Below are positions 1-8,366 of a DNA stretch of 59,812 bases, in pieces. Within the stretch, counting starts at the first letter, position 1, and every line of letters starts with the position of its first letter. The stretch covers positions 1 through 59,812 of the forward strand of contig DEWK01000001.1 in NCBI GenBank assembly GCA_002363615.1. Reading direction: 5' to 3'. The notes beneath the pieces are model-generated. The model was not told the DNA's origin. It saw only the letters and a list, made by a program, of their open reading frames with translations, and did no database searches. The position numbers and the translations under genes are program-made. The stretch comes from Lachnospira sp. UBA3212 (GTDB lineage: Bacteria; Bacillota; Clostridia; Lachnospirales; Lachnospiraceae).

Positions 1-1049
1 GACCGCAAGACCTTAATTGGACTTGATTTTACAATCCATATCATTGGCAACAGACTGATCACCAGCCCTAAAATCAAAAATCCAATTACAAGCGTTCCAA
101 ATCCGTATTGCATGTTTGCCCACCAATTTTCAACTCTTCCTCTTAACAATTCGTAAGCAAAGGTTCCCACCAGTGCAAGTACAAGCGAAAATCCTTCCAG
201 CATAGTAAAACGAGCGAGGATTTCTACAAAAATCTTCCCTCTACTATAGCCCAAGGTTCTTTTTAACATATATTCATATAGTTTCTTTCTTCCCCAAAAA
301 TATGCCAAAAAGCCGGCATTTACAATGCAAAATACATAGAGAATTTTTACCAGGACCCCTAAAATTCCTTGATATTCTTTTAACACAAACCCTGCTAAAT
401 CATATCCCTGATACCAAATTTCCTCCTCATCATATGTTCCAAACTCACTTATCCAGGATAGCATCTCCTTGCCTGCATCCGATTCATTACTTTTATAGAC
501 AAATCTAGTATCTTCATCCGGTCGGAAACCATCCATGCTCAAAGGAAATTCGATACATCTGGTGTCAAAACTCTCAAGATCATTTGACTTTAAATATCCC
601 GCAACCAAGCATTCCTTATTATTAAGGGTAATATATTTTTTCCCCTTTTTCTCGTGTAGTTCCTTTTCCCATCCTCGCCCAACAAAATAGCAGTCTTCTT
701 TCCCTTTCACGTCAGAATAGTAATCAAACGTTATTAGGCCCTGTGCGATTGGCTCATTTTGAACGAATAAGCATTCAACCGTAATCGGACGAAACACATC
801 TTCCCCTACAGTTTTGTCTATCCACAAATAAATATTTCCATTTTTTATATGACACTCTGTTACATCACCGTTGATTTCGTCTAAGTGTATTCCTAAATAA
901 TACCGACATTCTTCCTTAGCACATTCCGCTTCCACCTGCTTCACCTGTCGCACTTGGTCCATTCCCTCATAAAGCACAACAAAAGTCATAAAAAAAGAGA
1001 ACACAAACATGAATAAGATGGATTTGTTATGAACGATTTTACCTTTCAC
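1..1049 (-). CDS. FtsX/MacB-type ABC permease, C-terminal end cut by window edge
   Basis: An open frame runs from a GTG at 1049 to the window edge with no stop, so about 350 residues are visible. The GTG follows an AGGAGG site at 6-base spacing; an ATG four bases upstream is out of frame and stops at once. The layout is an N-terminal membrane helix, a long extracytoplasmic domain of about 200 residues, then at least two to three hydrophobic segments near the end, which is the MacB/FtsX permease plan. It lies 14 bases after the permease gene at 1064-2353. The partner ATPase is not in the window and would be expected just to the left. Substrate unknown. Confidence 0.72.
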   Translation of the reverse strand, partial: MKGKIVHNKSILFMFVFSFFMTFVVLYEGMDQVRQVKQVEAECAKEECRYYLGIHLDEINGDVTECHIKNGNIYLWIDKTVGEDVFRPITVECLFVQNEPIAQGLITFDYYSDVKGKEDCYFVGRGWEKELHEKKGKKYITLNNKECLVAGYLKSNDLESFDTRCIEFPLSMDGFRPDEDTRFVYKSNESDAGKEMLSWISEFGTYDEEEIWYQGYDLAGFVLKEYQGILGVLVKILYVFCIVNAGFLAYFWGRKKLYEYMLKRTLGYSRGKIFVEILARFTMLEGFSLVLALVGTFAYELLRGRVENWWANMQYGFGTLVIGFLILGLVISLLPMIWIVKSSPIKVLR

Positions 1050-1063
1050 ACCATGTACCTCCT

Positions 1064-2353
1064 TTAATTTGAATATAACTGTTCTTTAATGGTCTTATTC
1101 CTAATCATATAAACAGACAGTAAGGAGATAACGGCCGCAAGTAAAAAACATACTACCAGTAGAAAGATTCCAAATTGGCCAAGATATACGTATCGCAGCC
1201 TTTTCATCAAAATCACATTTTCTTCTTCAAAGAGAAACTCTTTAAGGAGTAATTGTTGAATCAAAAAGGCAACTATTCCGGCAATCAGACTTTTTATAAA
1301 ATTCTCTCCAAAGAGGATTCCCCAAATTTTCTTTCTTGATAATCCGGATAAAATCCATACGCCCAATTCCTTTTGCTTCAATGAGCTGATTAAGAGCTGA
1401 GCAACTACCATAATCATATATGCAACCGAAATAATAACGATTGATATCTTCAGTAACGACTGATGAATCCAAGCAGCATCTGATGTTATAGTCTCTACTC
1501 GAGCTTCATAGGTTCCAACGTTCACCCCTAACCCATGCTTTTTAAAGGTGTCTTGTATTTTTTTGACTCCTTCCCGAAAAGAACATTGATCTGATACCGA
1601 AAAAAACGCCAAACTATTAGTGATATTTTCACGGGAGTTATATGCCGGCACCACCAAAAAAAAGTTATCTATCGGATCTGTACAACTAAATTGAACACCG
1701 CCCCAATTACATAGAAGTGAATATTCAGCAAGCAAATACGTATTCTTTTCTAACACGCCGGCCACTTCATATTCCTCCTTTGTTTCCTCATCATATAGAA
1801 TGGTTCCGATTGGGATATCCCTGTAGTTATAACCAAGATAGATTAGGTTCTTTTCCGTCTTCTTTACCGTATCCTTACTCCCCTTGCTTAACTTATAATT
1901 ATTAAACAAAAAGGCTTGGGATGGCATCAGTACTACATCAATTTCCTTTGAGTAATCCGACTCCGGATTAGCGCTTTCCAAAATATGAACATACTGATTT
2001 GATATTTCAAGCATCTTCTTCCATATATCTTCTTCTGAATTTTTTGTTTTTAAAGAACTTAAGCAAGAAAACTTCCAAGCACCGATACTTTCTATTTCTT
2101 CCCCTTCTACCAGTTCTTCGTAGACTTTTATAACCTCCTCACTTTCTTCAAGGGGAATTTCTACTACACCACACTGATCCTTGTCTTGACGAATATACTT
2201 GTATGCCTCTTTTTCATAATTTTTTAAGAAAATTAAATCCATACTTAAGTAACCAAAAACCGTCAGCCCTAAAGTCATTACAATCACACTTAAAAGAAAC
2301 AAGGATGGTTTGTAAAACATTCGCTTTCTTACATAATAAAAATAATTACTCAT
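1064..2353 (-). CDS. FtsX/MacB-type ABC transporter permease
   Basis: About 429 residues: an N-terminal helix (roughly 15-38), an extracytoplasmic domain of about 250 residues, then three hydrophobic segments in the last 130 residues, as in MacB/FtsX permeases. Such proteins work with an ATPase as mechanotransmitters or exporters. The ATG at 2353 is preferred over upstream in-frame GTGs because AGGTGG sits just before it. An intrinsic terminator lies directly upstream, between this gene and the small secreted-protein gene, so expression probably depends on read-through. The domain is recognised from topology rather than from a strong motif. Confidence 0.72.
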   Translation of the reverse strand: MSNYFYYVRKRMFYKPSLFLLSVIVMTLGLTVFGYLSMDLIFLKNYEKEAYKYIRQDKDQCGVVEIPLEESEEVIKVYEELVEGEEIESIGAWKFSCLSSLKTKNSEEDIWKKMLEISNQYVHILESANPESDYSKEIDVVLMPSQAFLFNNYKLSKGSKDTVKKTEKNLIYLGYNYRDIPIGTILYDEETKEEYEVAGVLEKNTYLLAEYSLLCNWGGVQFSCTDPIDNFFLVVPAYNSRENITNSLAFFSVSDQCSFREGVKKIQDTFKKHGLGVNVGTYEARVETITSDAAWIHQSLLKISIVIISVAYMIMVVAQLLISSLKQKELGVWILSGLSRKKIWGILFGENFIKSLIAGIVAFLIQQLLLKEFLFEEENVILMKRLRYVYLGQFGIFLLVVCFLLAAVISLLSVYMIRNKTIKEQLYSN

Positions 2354-2365
2354 ATTCACCACCTA

Positions 2366-2408
2366 ATAAAAAGGCCCGATCTATATAACAGAACAGGCCT
2401 TCTTTTTT
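2366..2408 (-). terminator. Intrinsic terminator between small secreted protein and permease genes
   Basis: On the minus strand an AAGGCC/GGCCTT stem (2396-2401 with 2371-2376) is followed by a short U-rich tail. It lies just after the stop of the 2410-2784 gene and just before the permease ribosome site. This would give many more transcripts of the secreted protein than of the transporter. The stem is only 6 bp, so termination may be partial. Confidence 0.65.
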
Positions 2409-2409
2409 A

Positions 2410-2784
2410 TTACCATTTTATTCTCGCATGAGCAGTATATACAACTTTTGTTCGGCTAGTTACACTTTTGGATTTAACCGTAGTCAACGGACATTTTGAC
2501 ATTACATTAGTATAACTGCCGTTCATTCCAAATGAAGCAGTTGCTGCAGTTGCTGCATCAATAGCATACGCCCTCCAATAACCATCATGTCCAACCAAAA
2601 AAGACTGCTCGACCACTCTCATAGATAAATAAATTTTTCCACTATTCGTATCAATAATCTTTGTGAAAACATCTCCAAGATAACAAGTATAATCGTGAGT
2701 CCCTGCCATTGTTGGCACAGCCATTGATGATAACATCAGGCAAGTTGTTAATACTGTGCAAAGCACTCGTTTGATTTTCTTCAT
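2410..2784 (-). CDS. Small secreted protein of an ABC-permease module
   Basis: A 124-residue protein with a clear Sec signal peptide (positive start, hydrophobic core, cleavage probably after PTMA near residue 27), leaving a mature chain of about 97 residues. The mature part is rich in Thr, Ser, Tyr and Val, and holds exactly two cysteines, which could form a disulfide. I do not recognise the family. Its place before a terminator and FtsX-type permeases recalls lactococcin 972-type bacteriocin loci, but the sequence does not obviously match that peptide. A similar arrangement with a different secreted protein stands at 59302-59730. Its promoter contains a G9 tract. Confidence 0.7.
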   Translation of the reverse strand: MKKIKRVLCTVLTTCLMLSSMAVPTMAGTHDYTCYLGDVFTKIIDTNSGKIYLSMRVVEQSFLVGHDGYWRAYAIDAATAATASFGMNGSYTNVMSKCPLTTVKSKSVTSRTKVVYTAHARIKW

Positions 2785-2850
2785 AAAATCAAATCCTCCT
2801 ATTTTTCATATTTTCGTCCCTTTTTCTGCGCAAAAAACCAGACAACCGAG

Positions 2851-2882
2851 ATTATACACCCCCCCCCAATTATTTATGTCAA
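2851..2882 (-). promoter_or_regulatory. Promoter with G9 tract in the -35/-10 spacer
   Basis: The minus strand has a perfect -35 TTGACA (2882-2877) and a perfect -10 TATAAT (2856-2851) separated by 20 bp, of which 9 are an uninterrupted G run (2867-2859). The best spacer for the main sigma factor is 17 bp, so loss of two or three G would bring the boxes to good spacing. Poly-G tracts in this position cause slipped-strand phase variation in other bacteria such as Neisseria. It lies about 65 bases before the ATG of the small secreted protein. Confidence 0.75.
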
Positions 2883-2920
2883 CATTTTTTCGCTATTTAA
2901 ATCATTTTTTTTGAAAAAAA

Positions 2921-4279
2921 TTATATTTTCTTTTCTGAATAGTCCAGCCACAAGCAAGCAAAGAAGATTAGTAAAACCAGTGCCACCATAATAATCATAA
3001 TCGGTGGAATCATCTTCTGGATGGTCACCGTGGTCTTTTTGGCCACCTCGATTACCTGACTGGTGGCATCCGGTACCCGAATGGAAACCCGATCCTTTTT
3101 GGTTTGTGTAAAATCAAAGACCAAGGGCTTTCCCCGTTTATTACTTCTCCAAAGAGACATCGCCATTAGGGCAACATAAGTAGCGGTATTACTGGCCTTG
3201 TTGCTTCCCTGCTTGGAATAAAGATAGCAAAAACTGCCATTGTCATTCTGATAAGCAAGTAGGGCCTGATAGGCCTTAATGAAATCAAAGTTCCTATGAT
3301 TGCTTGCAATCATAGCAAGAATCACCCAAGCGAGACTTTCGGAATTACGATTCCCATCTAGATCATCAAACTCCAAAGCTAAATCCGCCTGAGAAAGCAA
3401 GGCGTTCACGGATGCTGCAATCCCTGTGTTTAAGGCATCCTCAGTAACTTCAGAAGTAGAGAGGTCTTTGCCATAGATTTCTCGATAGGCAGTAAGACCA
3501 AGGACAGCCTGGGCGGTAAGACTCACATCCACCGCTTCCGTATTGTCACTGTTGTAGCTTCCATCCGGCATAGCCTGGGAAATAACACGAATGGCATAGT
3601 GATCTGCCAACTCTCGATAATGCCAATACCCCACCAAGGTAGCGTCGATAACATCCTCAATGCTTGCTTCCTGACCGGTTTCCTCTATCAGGAAATTTCC
3701 TGCTGCCACCTCTCGGTCTGTCTTTTGGGCATTGGCTTCTAAACTGGTAACCGCAAGCAGGGCCCAAACCTCTGAACGAATTCCTTCCTTGGCAACCTCT
3801 TCCACGTCTCTTAAACCATCTAGCAGGTTATAGCCATGGAACATTCCATCAGTGGAACCGGTTCCTCCCATCACCGATAGGGACTGGGTGGAAAGAATCA
3901 ACTTAGAATAGTCCATGGAACTTGAAAATTCCCCATTCTTATCCTTGATTTTTTGCAAAATGTTATTATGAAAATAACTTAGATAATTGCTTGGGGCACT
4001 GTAGCCTGCCATACCATAAGAAATAATGGACCACTGGGTAGAATACCCCGGGTTATTGTCAGCGGACAGTAAATAAATAGCCGCTTCTTTGGCAGACTTG
4101 CTAAGTCCCAGTTCCTTTACCTTTTTAATTGTATTGTTCGTTTTCTCCTCAGTAGCGGTGGCTAGCTCACTTTTCTTTTCAGAAACATCCGCCGCATAGG
4201 TCAGAGTAGAAAAACCGGAGCCGGTACACGTCATCATGCCTGCAAGCAGGATGGCGGCCCATCTCGTAATCTTTCTCAT
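2921..4279 (-). CDS. Secreted, membrane-anchored protein with terpenoid-cyclase-like (alpha/alpha toroid) fold
   Basis: 452 residues. It has an N-terminal signal peptide (to about residue 30), a central helical region with prenyltransferase/squalene-cyclase-like repeats (for example the AMPDGSYNSDN and YQNDNGSF segments, each followed by a helix of small residues), and a C-terminal membrane helix near 425-445 with a short charged tail. This predicts an extracellular toroid domain tethered to the membrane. Secreted toroid domains occur in transcobalamin-like and complement-like proteins as well as in surface proteins of unknown role; no catalytic DXDD motif is evident, so cyclase activity is not suggested. 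It is 31 bases after the flavin reductase gene, possibly in the same transcript. Confidence 0.65.
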   Translation of the reverse strand: MRKITRWAAILLAGMMTCTGSGFSTLTYAADVSEKKSELATATEEKTNNTIKKVKELGLSKSAKEAAIYLLSADNNPGYSTQWSIISYGMAGYSAPSNYLSYFHNNILQKIKDKNGEFSSSMDYSKLILSTQSLSVMGGTGSTDGMFHGYNLLDGLRDVEEVAKEGIRSEVWALLAVTSLEANAQKTDREVAAGNFLIEETGQEASIEDVIDATLVGYWHYRELADHYAIRVISQAMPDGSYNSDNTEAVDVSLTAQAVLGLTAYREIYGKDLSTSEVTEDALNTGIAASVNALLSQADLALEFDDLDGNRNSESLAWVILAMIASNHRNFDFIKAYQALLAYQNDNGSFCYLYSKQGSNKASNTATYVALMAMSLWRSNKRGKPLVFDFTQTKKDRVSIRVPDATSQVIEVAKKTTVTIQKMIPPIMIIMVALVLLIFFACLWLDYSEKKI

Positions 4280-4310
4280 CTGATTCTCCCTTCCTTTTAT
4301 TCAGATCCAA

Positions 4311-4886
4311 CTACTTTTTCTTCTTTTTCTTTCTTACACTGTAGCCAAAGCTTCCCAACTTCTTCCCTAAATCATAGTATTCCCCATGGGAATAAACGAT
4401 TGGCTTTGCCAATGACAGATCAAATTTCTTATGTTCATCCAGATAGGCTTCCTCTGCATGAACCGCAAGGACATCTGCCACAAACATATGGTGGCTGCCT
4501 AACTCCTTGACTTCCCTTACCCTGCACTCAATGTTTACCGGGCTTTCCTTAATCAAAGGCGCTTTAATAAGGTCCGCCTTCTCTTTGGTCAAATGACAGG
4601 TCTCAAACTTGTCCTGATCCCGTCCGGATACTACTCCACAAAAGTCTGTTGCAAACACCAAATCCTTGGTGGTCAGGTTAATTACAAATTCGCCACTTTC
4701 CTTTATCATAGAATAGCTATAGCGGGAAGGTCTCACAGAAATACTCACCATAGGTGGATTGGTACACACCGTACCTGCCCAGGCCACGGTAAAGACATTT
4801 TCAGAGCCATCCAAGCCCCGTGCTGTTATTAAAACTACCGGAAGGGGATAAAGCATATTCCCCGGTTTCCACGACTGCTTTGCCAT
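4311..4886 (-). CDS. Flavin reductase-like, FMN-binding split-barrel protein
   Basis: 191 residues matching the flavin reductase / DIM6-NTAB split-barrel family: an N-terminal PLPVVLITA strand, a NVFTVAWAGTVCTNPPMVSIS segment and a FVINL motif, which in the family form the FMN site. These proteins reduce flavins or act as FMN-binding oxidoreductases. The ATG at 4886 is chosen since AAGGAG precedes it; an in-frame GTG two codons upstream is too close. The C-terminus ends in a run of six lysines, which is unusual. It starts 15 bases after metY, so a sulfur-linked redox role is possible but not shown. Confidence 0.85.
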   Translation of the reverse strand: MAKQSWKPGNMLYPLPVVLITARGLDGSENVFTVAWAGTVCTNPPMVSISVRPSRYSYSMIKESGEFVINLTTKDLVFATDFCGVVSGRDQDKFETCHLTKEKADLIKAPLIKESPVNIECRVREVKELGSHHMFVADVLAVHAEEAYLDEHKKFDLSLAKPIVYSHGEYYDLGKKLGSFGYSVRKKKKKK

Positions 4887-4901
4887 AGTCACTCCTTTTT
4901 C

Positions 4902-6188
4902 TTAGTTTAATGCGTCTAATGCCTGAGCAAGATCGTCGATTAAGTCCTGCTTGTCCTCAAGACCACAAGACATACGAATCAAACCAGCTGGGATTCCTGC
5001 ATCCTTTAACTGCTCATCGGTAAGCTGTCTATGGGTAGAGGTCGCAGGGTTTAAGCAACAGGTTCTTGCATCTGCTACATGGGTCTCGATTGCTCCAAGC
5101 TTTAAGTGCTTCATAAAGGTCTCAGCAGCCTTACGTCCACCCTTTAACTCAAAGGAAACGACACCACATCCACCCTTAGGAAGATACTTCTGAGCAAGAT
5201 CATAGAACTTATTAGACTTTAAGCCAGGATAACTAACAAATTCAACCTCAGGTCTGGTCTCTAAGAACTCAGCTACTGCCTGACCATTTTCTACGTGACG
5301 GGCCATACGAACGGAAATCGACTCAAGACCAAGGTTTAGGATAAATGCGTTGATTGGTGACTGAACCGAACCGAAGTCACGCATTAACTGAGCGGTTGCC
5401 TTTGTAATAAATGCACCTTCCTTGCCAAACTTCTCAGCATAGGTAATTCCATGATAAGAATCATCTGGTGTGCAAAGTCCGGGGAACTTGTCTGCATGTG
5501 CCATCCAGTCAAACTTACCGGAATCTACGATGACACCACCTATGGTTGAACCGTGACCATCAATATACTTGGTGGTAGAATGAGTTACAATATCTGCTCC
5601 CCACTCAATTGGTCTACAATTTACAGGAGTTGGGAAGGTATTATCTACGATCAAAGGTACTCCATGCTTATGAGCTGCCTTGGCAAACTTCTCAATATCT
5701 AATACGGTAAGCGCTGGATTTGCAATGGTCTCACCAAATACTAACTTGGTATTGTCCTGAAATGCTGCGTCTAATTCTTCCTCTGAAGCATCCGGTGCCA
5801 CGAAGGTTACGGTGATTCCCATCTTCTTCATAGTTACTGCAATCAGATTAAAGGTTCCACCATAGATAGAAGAAGATGCCACAATATGATCGCCGCACTC
5901 GCAAATATTAAACATAGCAAAGAAGTTTGCAGCCTGACCAGAACCGGTAAGCATAGCCGCACTTCCTCCCTCTAACTCACAGATCTTTGCTGCTACCATG
6001 TCACAGGTAGGATTCTGTAATCTACTATAGAAATAACCAGATGCCTCTAAATCAAAAAGGGCACCCATGTCCTCGCTGGTATCATACTTAAAGGTGGTAG
6101 ACTGAATAATAGGAATCTGTCTTGGCTCACCATTTCCAGGGGTATAACCTCCCTGCACACATTTGGTATCAAATCTAAAATCACTCAT
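4902..6188 (-). CDS. metY: O-acetylhomoserine sulfhydrylase (aminocarboxypropyltransferase)
   Basis: 428 residues, full length for the Cys/Met-metabolism PLP enzyme family, MetY branch. The enzyme makes homocysteine from O-acetylhomoserine and sulfide in the cytoplasm. Visible landmarks are the early YSRLQNPT motif, the VDNTFPTP segment and the PLP-lysine region HSTTKYIDGHG. The large mid-protein insert and C-terminal RMSCGLED segment fit MetY rather than cystathionine synthase. AAGGAGG precedes the ATG. A strong promoter with inverted repeats lies upstream. The first gene of a likely operon with the flavin reductase-like gene. Confidence 0.93.
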   Translation of the reverse strand: MSDFRFDTKCVQGGYTPGNGEPRQIPIIQSTTFKYDTSEDMGALFDLEASGYFYSRLQNPTCDMVAAKICELEGGSAAMLTGSGQAANFFAMFNICECGDHIVASSSIYGGTFNLIAVTMKKMGITVTFVAPDASEEELDAAFQDNTKLVFGETIANPALTVLDIEKFAKAAHKHGVPLIVDNTFPTPVNCRPIEWGADIVTHSTTKYIDGHGSTIGGVIVDSGKFDWMAHADKFPGLCTPDDSYHGITYAEKFGKEGAFITKATAQLMRDFGSVQSPINAFILNLGLESISVRMARHVENGQAVAEFLETRPEVEFVSYPGLKSNKFYDLAQKYLPKGGCGVVSFELKGGRKAAETFMKHLKLGAIETHVADARTCCLNPATSTHRQLTDEQLKDAGIPAGLIRMSCGLEDKQDLIDDLAQALDALN

Positions 6189-6207
6189 TTTATGTCCTCC
6201 TTATTAA

Positions 6208-6260
6208 AACCCGATTGGGTTACTCGGAGTTATTATAAGCGTAATACCCGAGCATTTCAA
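6208..6260 (-). promoter_or_regulatory. metY promoter with two candidate operators
   Basis: The minus strand carries -35 TTGAAA (6260-6255), a 17-bp spacer and -10 TATAAT (6237-6232). An inverted repeat, CTCGG (6252-6248) with CCGAG (6227-6223), brackets the -10, with an inner TATTA/TAATA pair. A second dyad, AACCC-4-GGGTT, is at 6208-6221 in the leader. No SAM riboswitch is visible in the short leader. This suggests control by a DNA-binding protein, perhaps an Rrf2-type sulfur regulator; the regulator's identity is a guess. Confidence 0.65.
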
Positions 6261-6322
6261 CCGGTTTTTCTTCTTACTTTGTCATAGTTAAAAACTATTT
6301 CACCAGTCTTCATTCAAATGAT

Positions 6323-6562
6323 TTATTCTTCCGGCAAATCCTCGTAAAAGACCTCCTTTTGAATTTCCTCTTCCACTTCCCTTTGCTGGAGCCAACCGGT
6401 CTTTGTAATGGCCTGCCCATACCCAGATAAGGCCGCAAATGGTGCGAAGATTTTAGCCCGATCCGCCACCGGCATGGGCGGATGTTTTTTTAAATCCCGA
6501 TCTGGTCTTGGATATTCTAAATCAATCAAATCATCATAACGATGGCTCGTTTTTACCGTCAT
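6323..6562 (-). CDS. Small YolD-like partner of Y-family polymerase
   Basis: 79 residues, with a central conserved-looking PVADRAKIFAPFAALSGYG segment and an acidic C-terminus. It overlaps the polymerase gene stop by 4 bases, so the two are translationally coupled. In Firmicutes, YolD/YqjX-type small proteins often follow UvrX/YqjW-type polymerases; this protein fits that position and has the DRAKIFAPF core commonly seen there. Role inferred as an accessory to translesion synthesis. The assignment rests on context and on that core motif. Confidence 0.7.
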   Translation of the reverse strand: MTVKTSHRYDDLIDLEYPRPDRDLKKHPPMPVADRAKIFAPFAALSGYGQAITKTGWLQQREVEEEIQKEVFYEDLPEE

Positions 6563-7956
6563 GCCTTATGTCCTCCAATCTGACCATTACGCTCTATGGT
6601 GGTAGCCCCCTTCTCCAAATTAGTCCCCTTTAAGATGGCGTTCTTTCCAAACTTCTTTTGGATTTCCAGCATGGTCTTTTGTAACTTCTTTTCCTTCTCC
6701 CTCTCTTTCGGATCCGTAAACAAATCAAATTGTTCAAAGGAATTTTGGGAAAGTTTATTGGCATTTATGGTGATTCTTCGGATCCTTAACTTTGGATTTA
6801 CGATTTCATCATATGCCTGAAGAAACGCCTCCCGGATTTTTTTCGTAGAGTCCGTGACTCCTCCCAGATTTACGGTTTTGCCCGTAGGCTTTGGAACCGC
6901 CCTTCCATAATGATCAAAGACCACCGGACCCTGATAGGAACCATCATCCACGTTGCATCTGTCATAACCAATATATAAGGAAAAACTGGTGGACTTATAA
7001 TGTTTATCCACCATGTCAAGCACCAAAAGCTCCGTCATTTCCGAAACAATTACCCTGGCCTTTTGTGTGTCATAAGGTTCTTTCAATACCTGCCCCGAAG
7101 ACAGGCTGTTGGATTCCGGCCGGTAATTTTTAATATCCTTTATGGTACAAGGCTCATACCCCCAGGCATGGTCAATAAGAAATTCTGCATCTACTCCAAA
7201 CAAACGATAAAACAAGTCTTCATCCTTTAAGGAAATCCTTGCCACATCCCCCATGGTTTCCATTCCACTGGCAATCAGCTTTCTTGCAATTCCAGGTCCC
7301 ACTCTCCAAAAATCCGTCATTGGCTTGTGATCCCAAAGCGTTTGCCGATAAGACTTTACCGTAAGTTCTGCAATTCTTACCCCATCTTGATCTGCCGGAA
7401 CATGCTTTGCCACAATATCCATGGCAATTTTTGCCAAGTAAAGATTGGGTCCTATTCCTGCCGTGGCCGTCACTCCGGTTTTTTCTAAGACCTCACGGAT
7501 CATTTTGGCGGTAAGCTGGTGGGCAGTCATCCCATAAAGTCCCAAATAATGAGTCACATCCAAAAAGCATTCATCAATACTATACACATGTATGTCCTCG
7601 GCACTGATATATTTCAAATAGGTTTCATAAACCATAGTGGAAATCTCAAGATACATAGCCATTCGCGGTTTTGCAATCACCAAGGGAATCTCGATTCCAT
7701 TGTACTGCTTCAGGTCCTTTAAGACCTTCCTTACCTCAAACAACCTTGCCCTTCCCGAAATTCCAAATGCTTTTAAGGCAGGCGAAACAGCCAGACAGAT
7801 GGTTTTATCTGTCCGGCTTTCATCCGCTACCACCAAGTAAGCCTTTAGGGGATCTAACCCCCTGTCCACACATTCTACCGAAGCATAAAAGGACTTTAAA
7901 TCAATGGCCACATAGGTTGACTCTTTCTTTTTTTTACTCTCATTTGCTTGATTCAT
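6559..7956 (-). CDS. Y-family DNA polymerase (UmuC/UvrX-like)
   Basis: 465 residues. The palm has YVAIDLKSFYASVE at the N-terminus (first catalytic Asp, steric-gate region FY) and YSIDECF around residue 125 (second acidic pair), the hallmarks of translesion polymerases. A helix-hairpin-helix region and a little-finger domain follow. It differs from DinB in the longer C-terminal part and resembles B. subtilis YqjW/UvrX. It comes 9 bases after the cytidine deaminase gene and overlaps its small partner. No LexA-type box was found in front of this operon, which is unusual for such a gene. Confidence 0.9.
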   Translation of the reverse strand: MNQANESKKKKESTYVAIDLKSFYASVECVDRGLDPLKAYLVVADESRTDKTICLAVSPALKAFGISGRARLFEVRKVLKDLKQYNGIEIPLVIAKPRMAMYLEISTMVYETYLKYISAEDIHVYSIDECFLDVTHYLGLYGMTAHQLTAKMIREVLEKTGVTATAGIGPNLYLAKIAMDIVAKHVPADQDGVRIAELTVKSYRQTLWDHKPMTDFWRVGPGIARKLIASGMETMGDVARISLKDEDLFYRLFGVDAEFLIDHAWGYEPCTIKDIKNYRPESNSLSSGQVLKEPYDTQKARVIVSEMTELLVLDMVDKHYKSTSFSLYIGYDRCNVDDGSYQGPVVFDHYGRAVPKPTGKTVNLGGVTDSTKKIREAFLQAYDEIVNPKLRIRRITINANKLSQNSFEQFDLFTDPKEREKEKKLQKTMLEIQKKFGKNAILKGTNLEKGATTIERNGQIGGHKA

Positions 7957-7965
7957 ATCTTCATC

Positions 7966-8352
7966 TTAAAACAGAAACATCATCGGCATAATTTCCCGAA
8001 TCTTGTGACTCTCATATCCATTCATATTTTCTAGGATTACTTGCCCCTCCGGCATCAGTTCCGCCAGAACCTGCCTGCAAATTCCGCAAGGATAGCAAGG
8101 GGTTTTTCTGGTATTCACTATGGCAATCGCCACAAAATCCCGATGTCCATGGGCCATGGCGTTACTCACTGCGCTTCGTTCCGCACAAATCCCCGCCGGA
8201 TAGGAGGCGTTTTCAATATTTGCTCCCAAATAAATGCTTCCATCCCGGCAAAGAATCGCTGCTCCCACCGCATAGTTTGAATAAGGACTATAAGACAACT
8301 TCAGTGCTTCCCTTGCATGTTCCAACAGTTCCAAACTCTTTTTTTCATCCAT
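7966..8352 (-). CDS. cdd: Cytidine deaminase
   Basis: 128 residues, the usual size for a tetrameric Cdd. The zinc site is visible as CAERSA (Cys with the catalytic Glu) and PCGICRQ (two further Cys). It deaminates cytidine and deoxycytidine to uridine forms in pyrimidine salvage. The ATG at 8352 is chosen because AGGAGG precedes it; a longer in-frame ATG would overlap the esterase gene more. Sits between an esterase gene and the Y-family polymerase in one likely transcript. Confidence 0.93.
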   Translation of the reverse strand: MDEKKSLELLEHAREALKLSYSPYSNYAVGAAILCRDGSIYLGANIENASYPAGICAERSAVSNAMAHGHRDFVAIAIVNTRKTPCYPCGICRQVLAELMPEGQVILENMNGYESHKIREIMPMMFLF

Positions 8353-8366
8353 AGTCCATCCTCCTT

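Noticed and set aside
1242..1472. 76-codon frame inside the permease gene
   Set aside because: Shadow in another frame of a well-supported membrane protein gene.
4311..4340. Poly-lysine tail of the flavin reductase-like protein as a frameshift artefact
   Set aside because: The tail is coded by mixed AAG/AAA triplets with an in-frame stop, so it is probably real.
6189..6322. SAM or other riboswitch in front of metY
   Set aside because: The promoter leaves a leader of only about 40 bases, too short for an S-box, and no terminator pair is seen.
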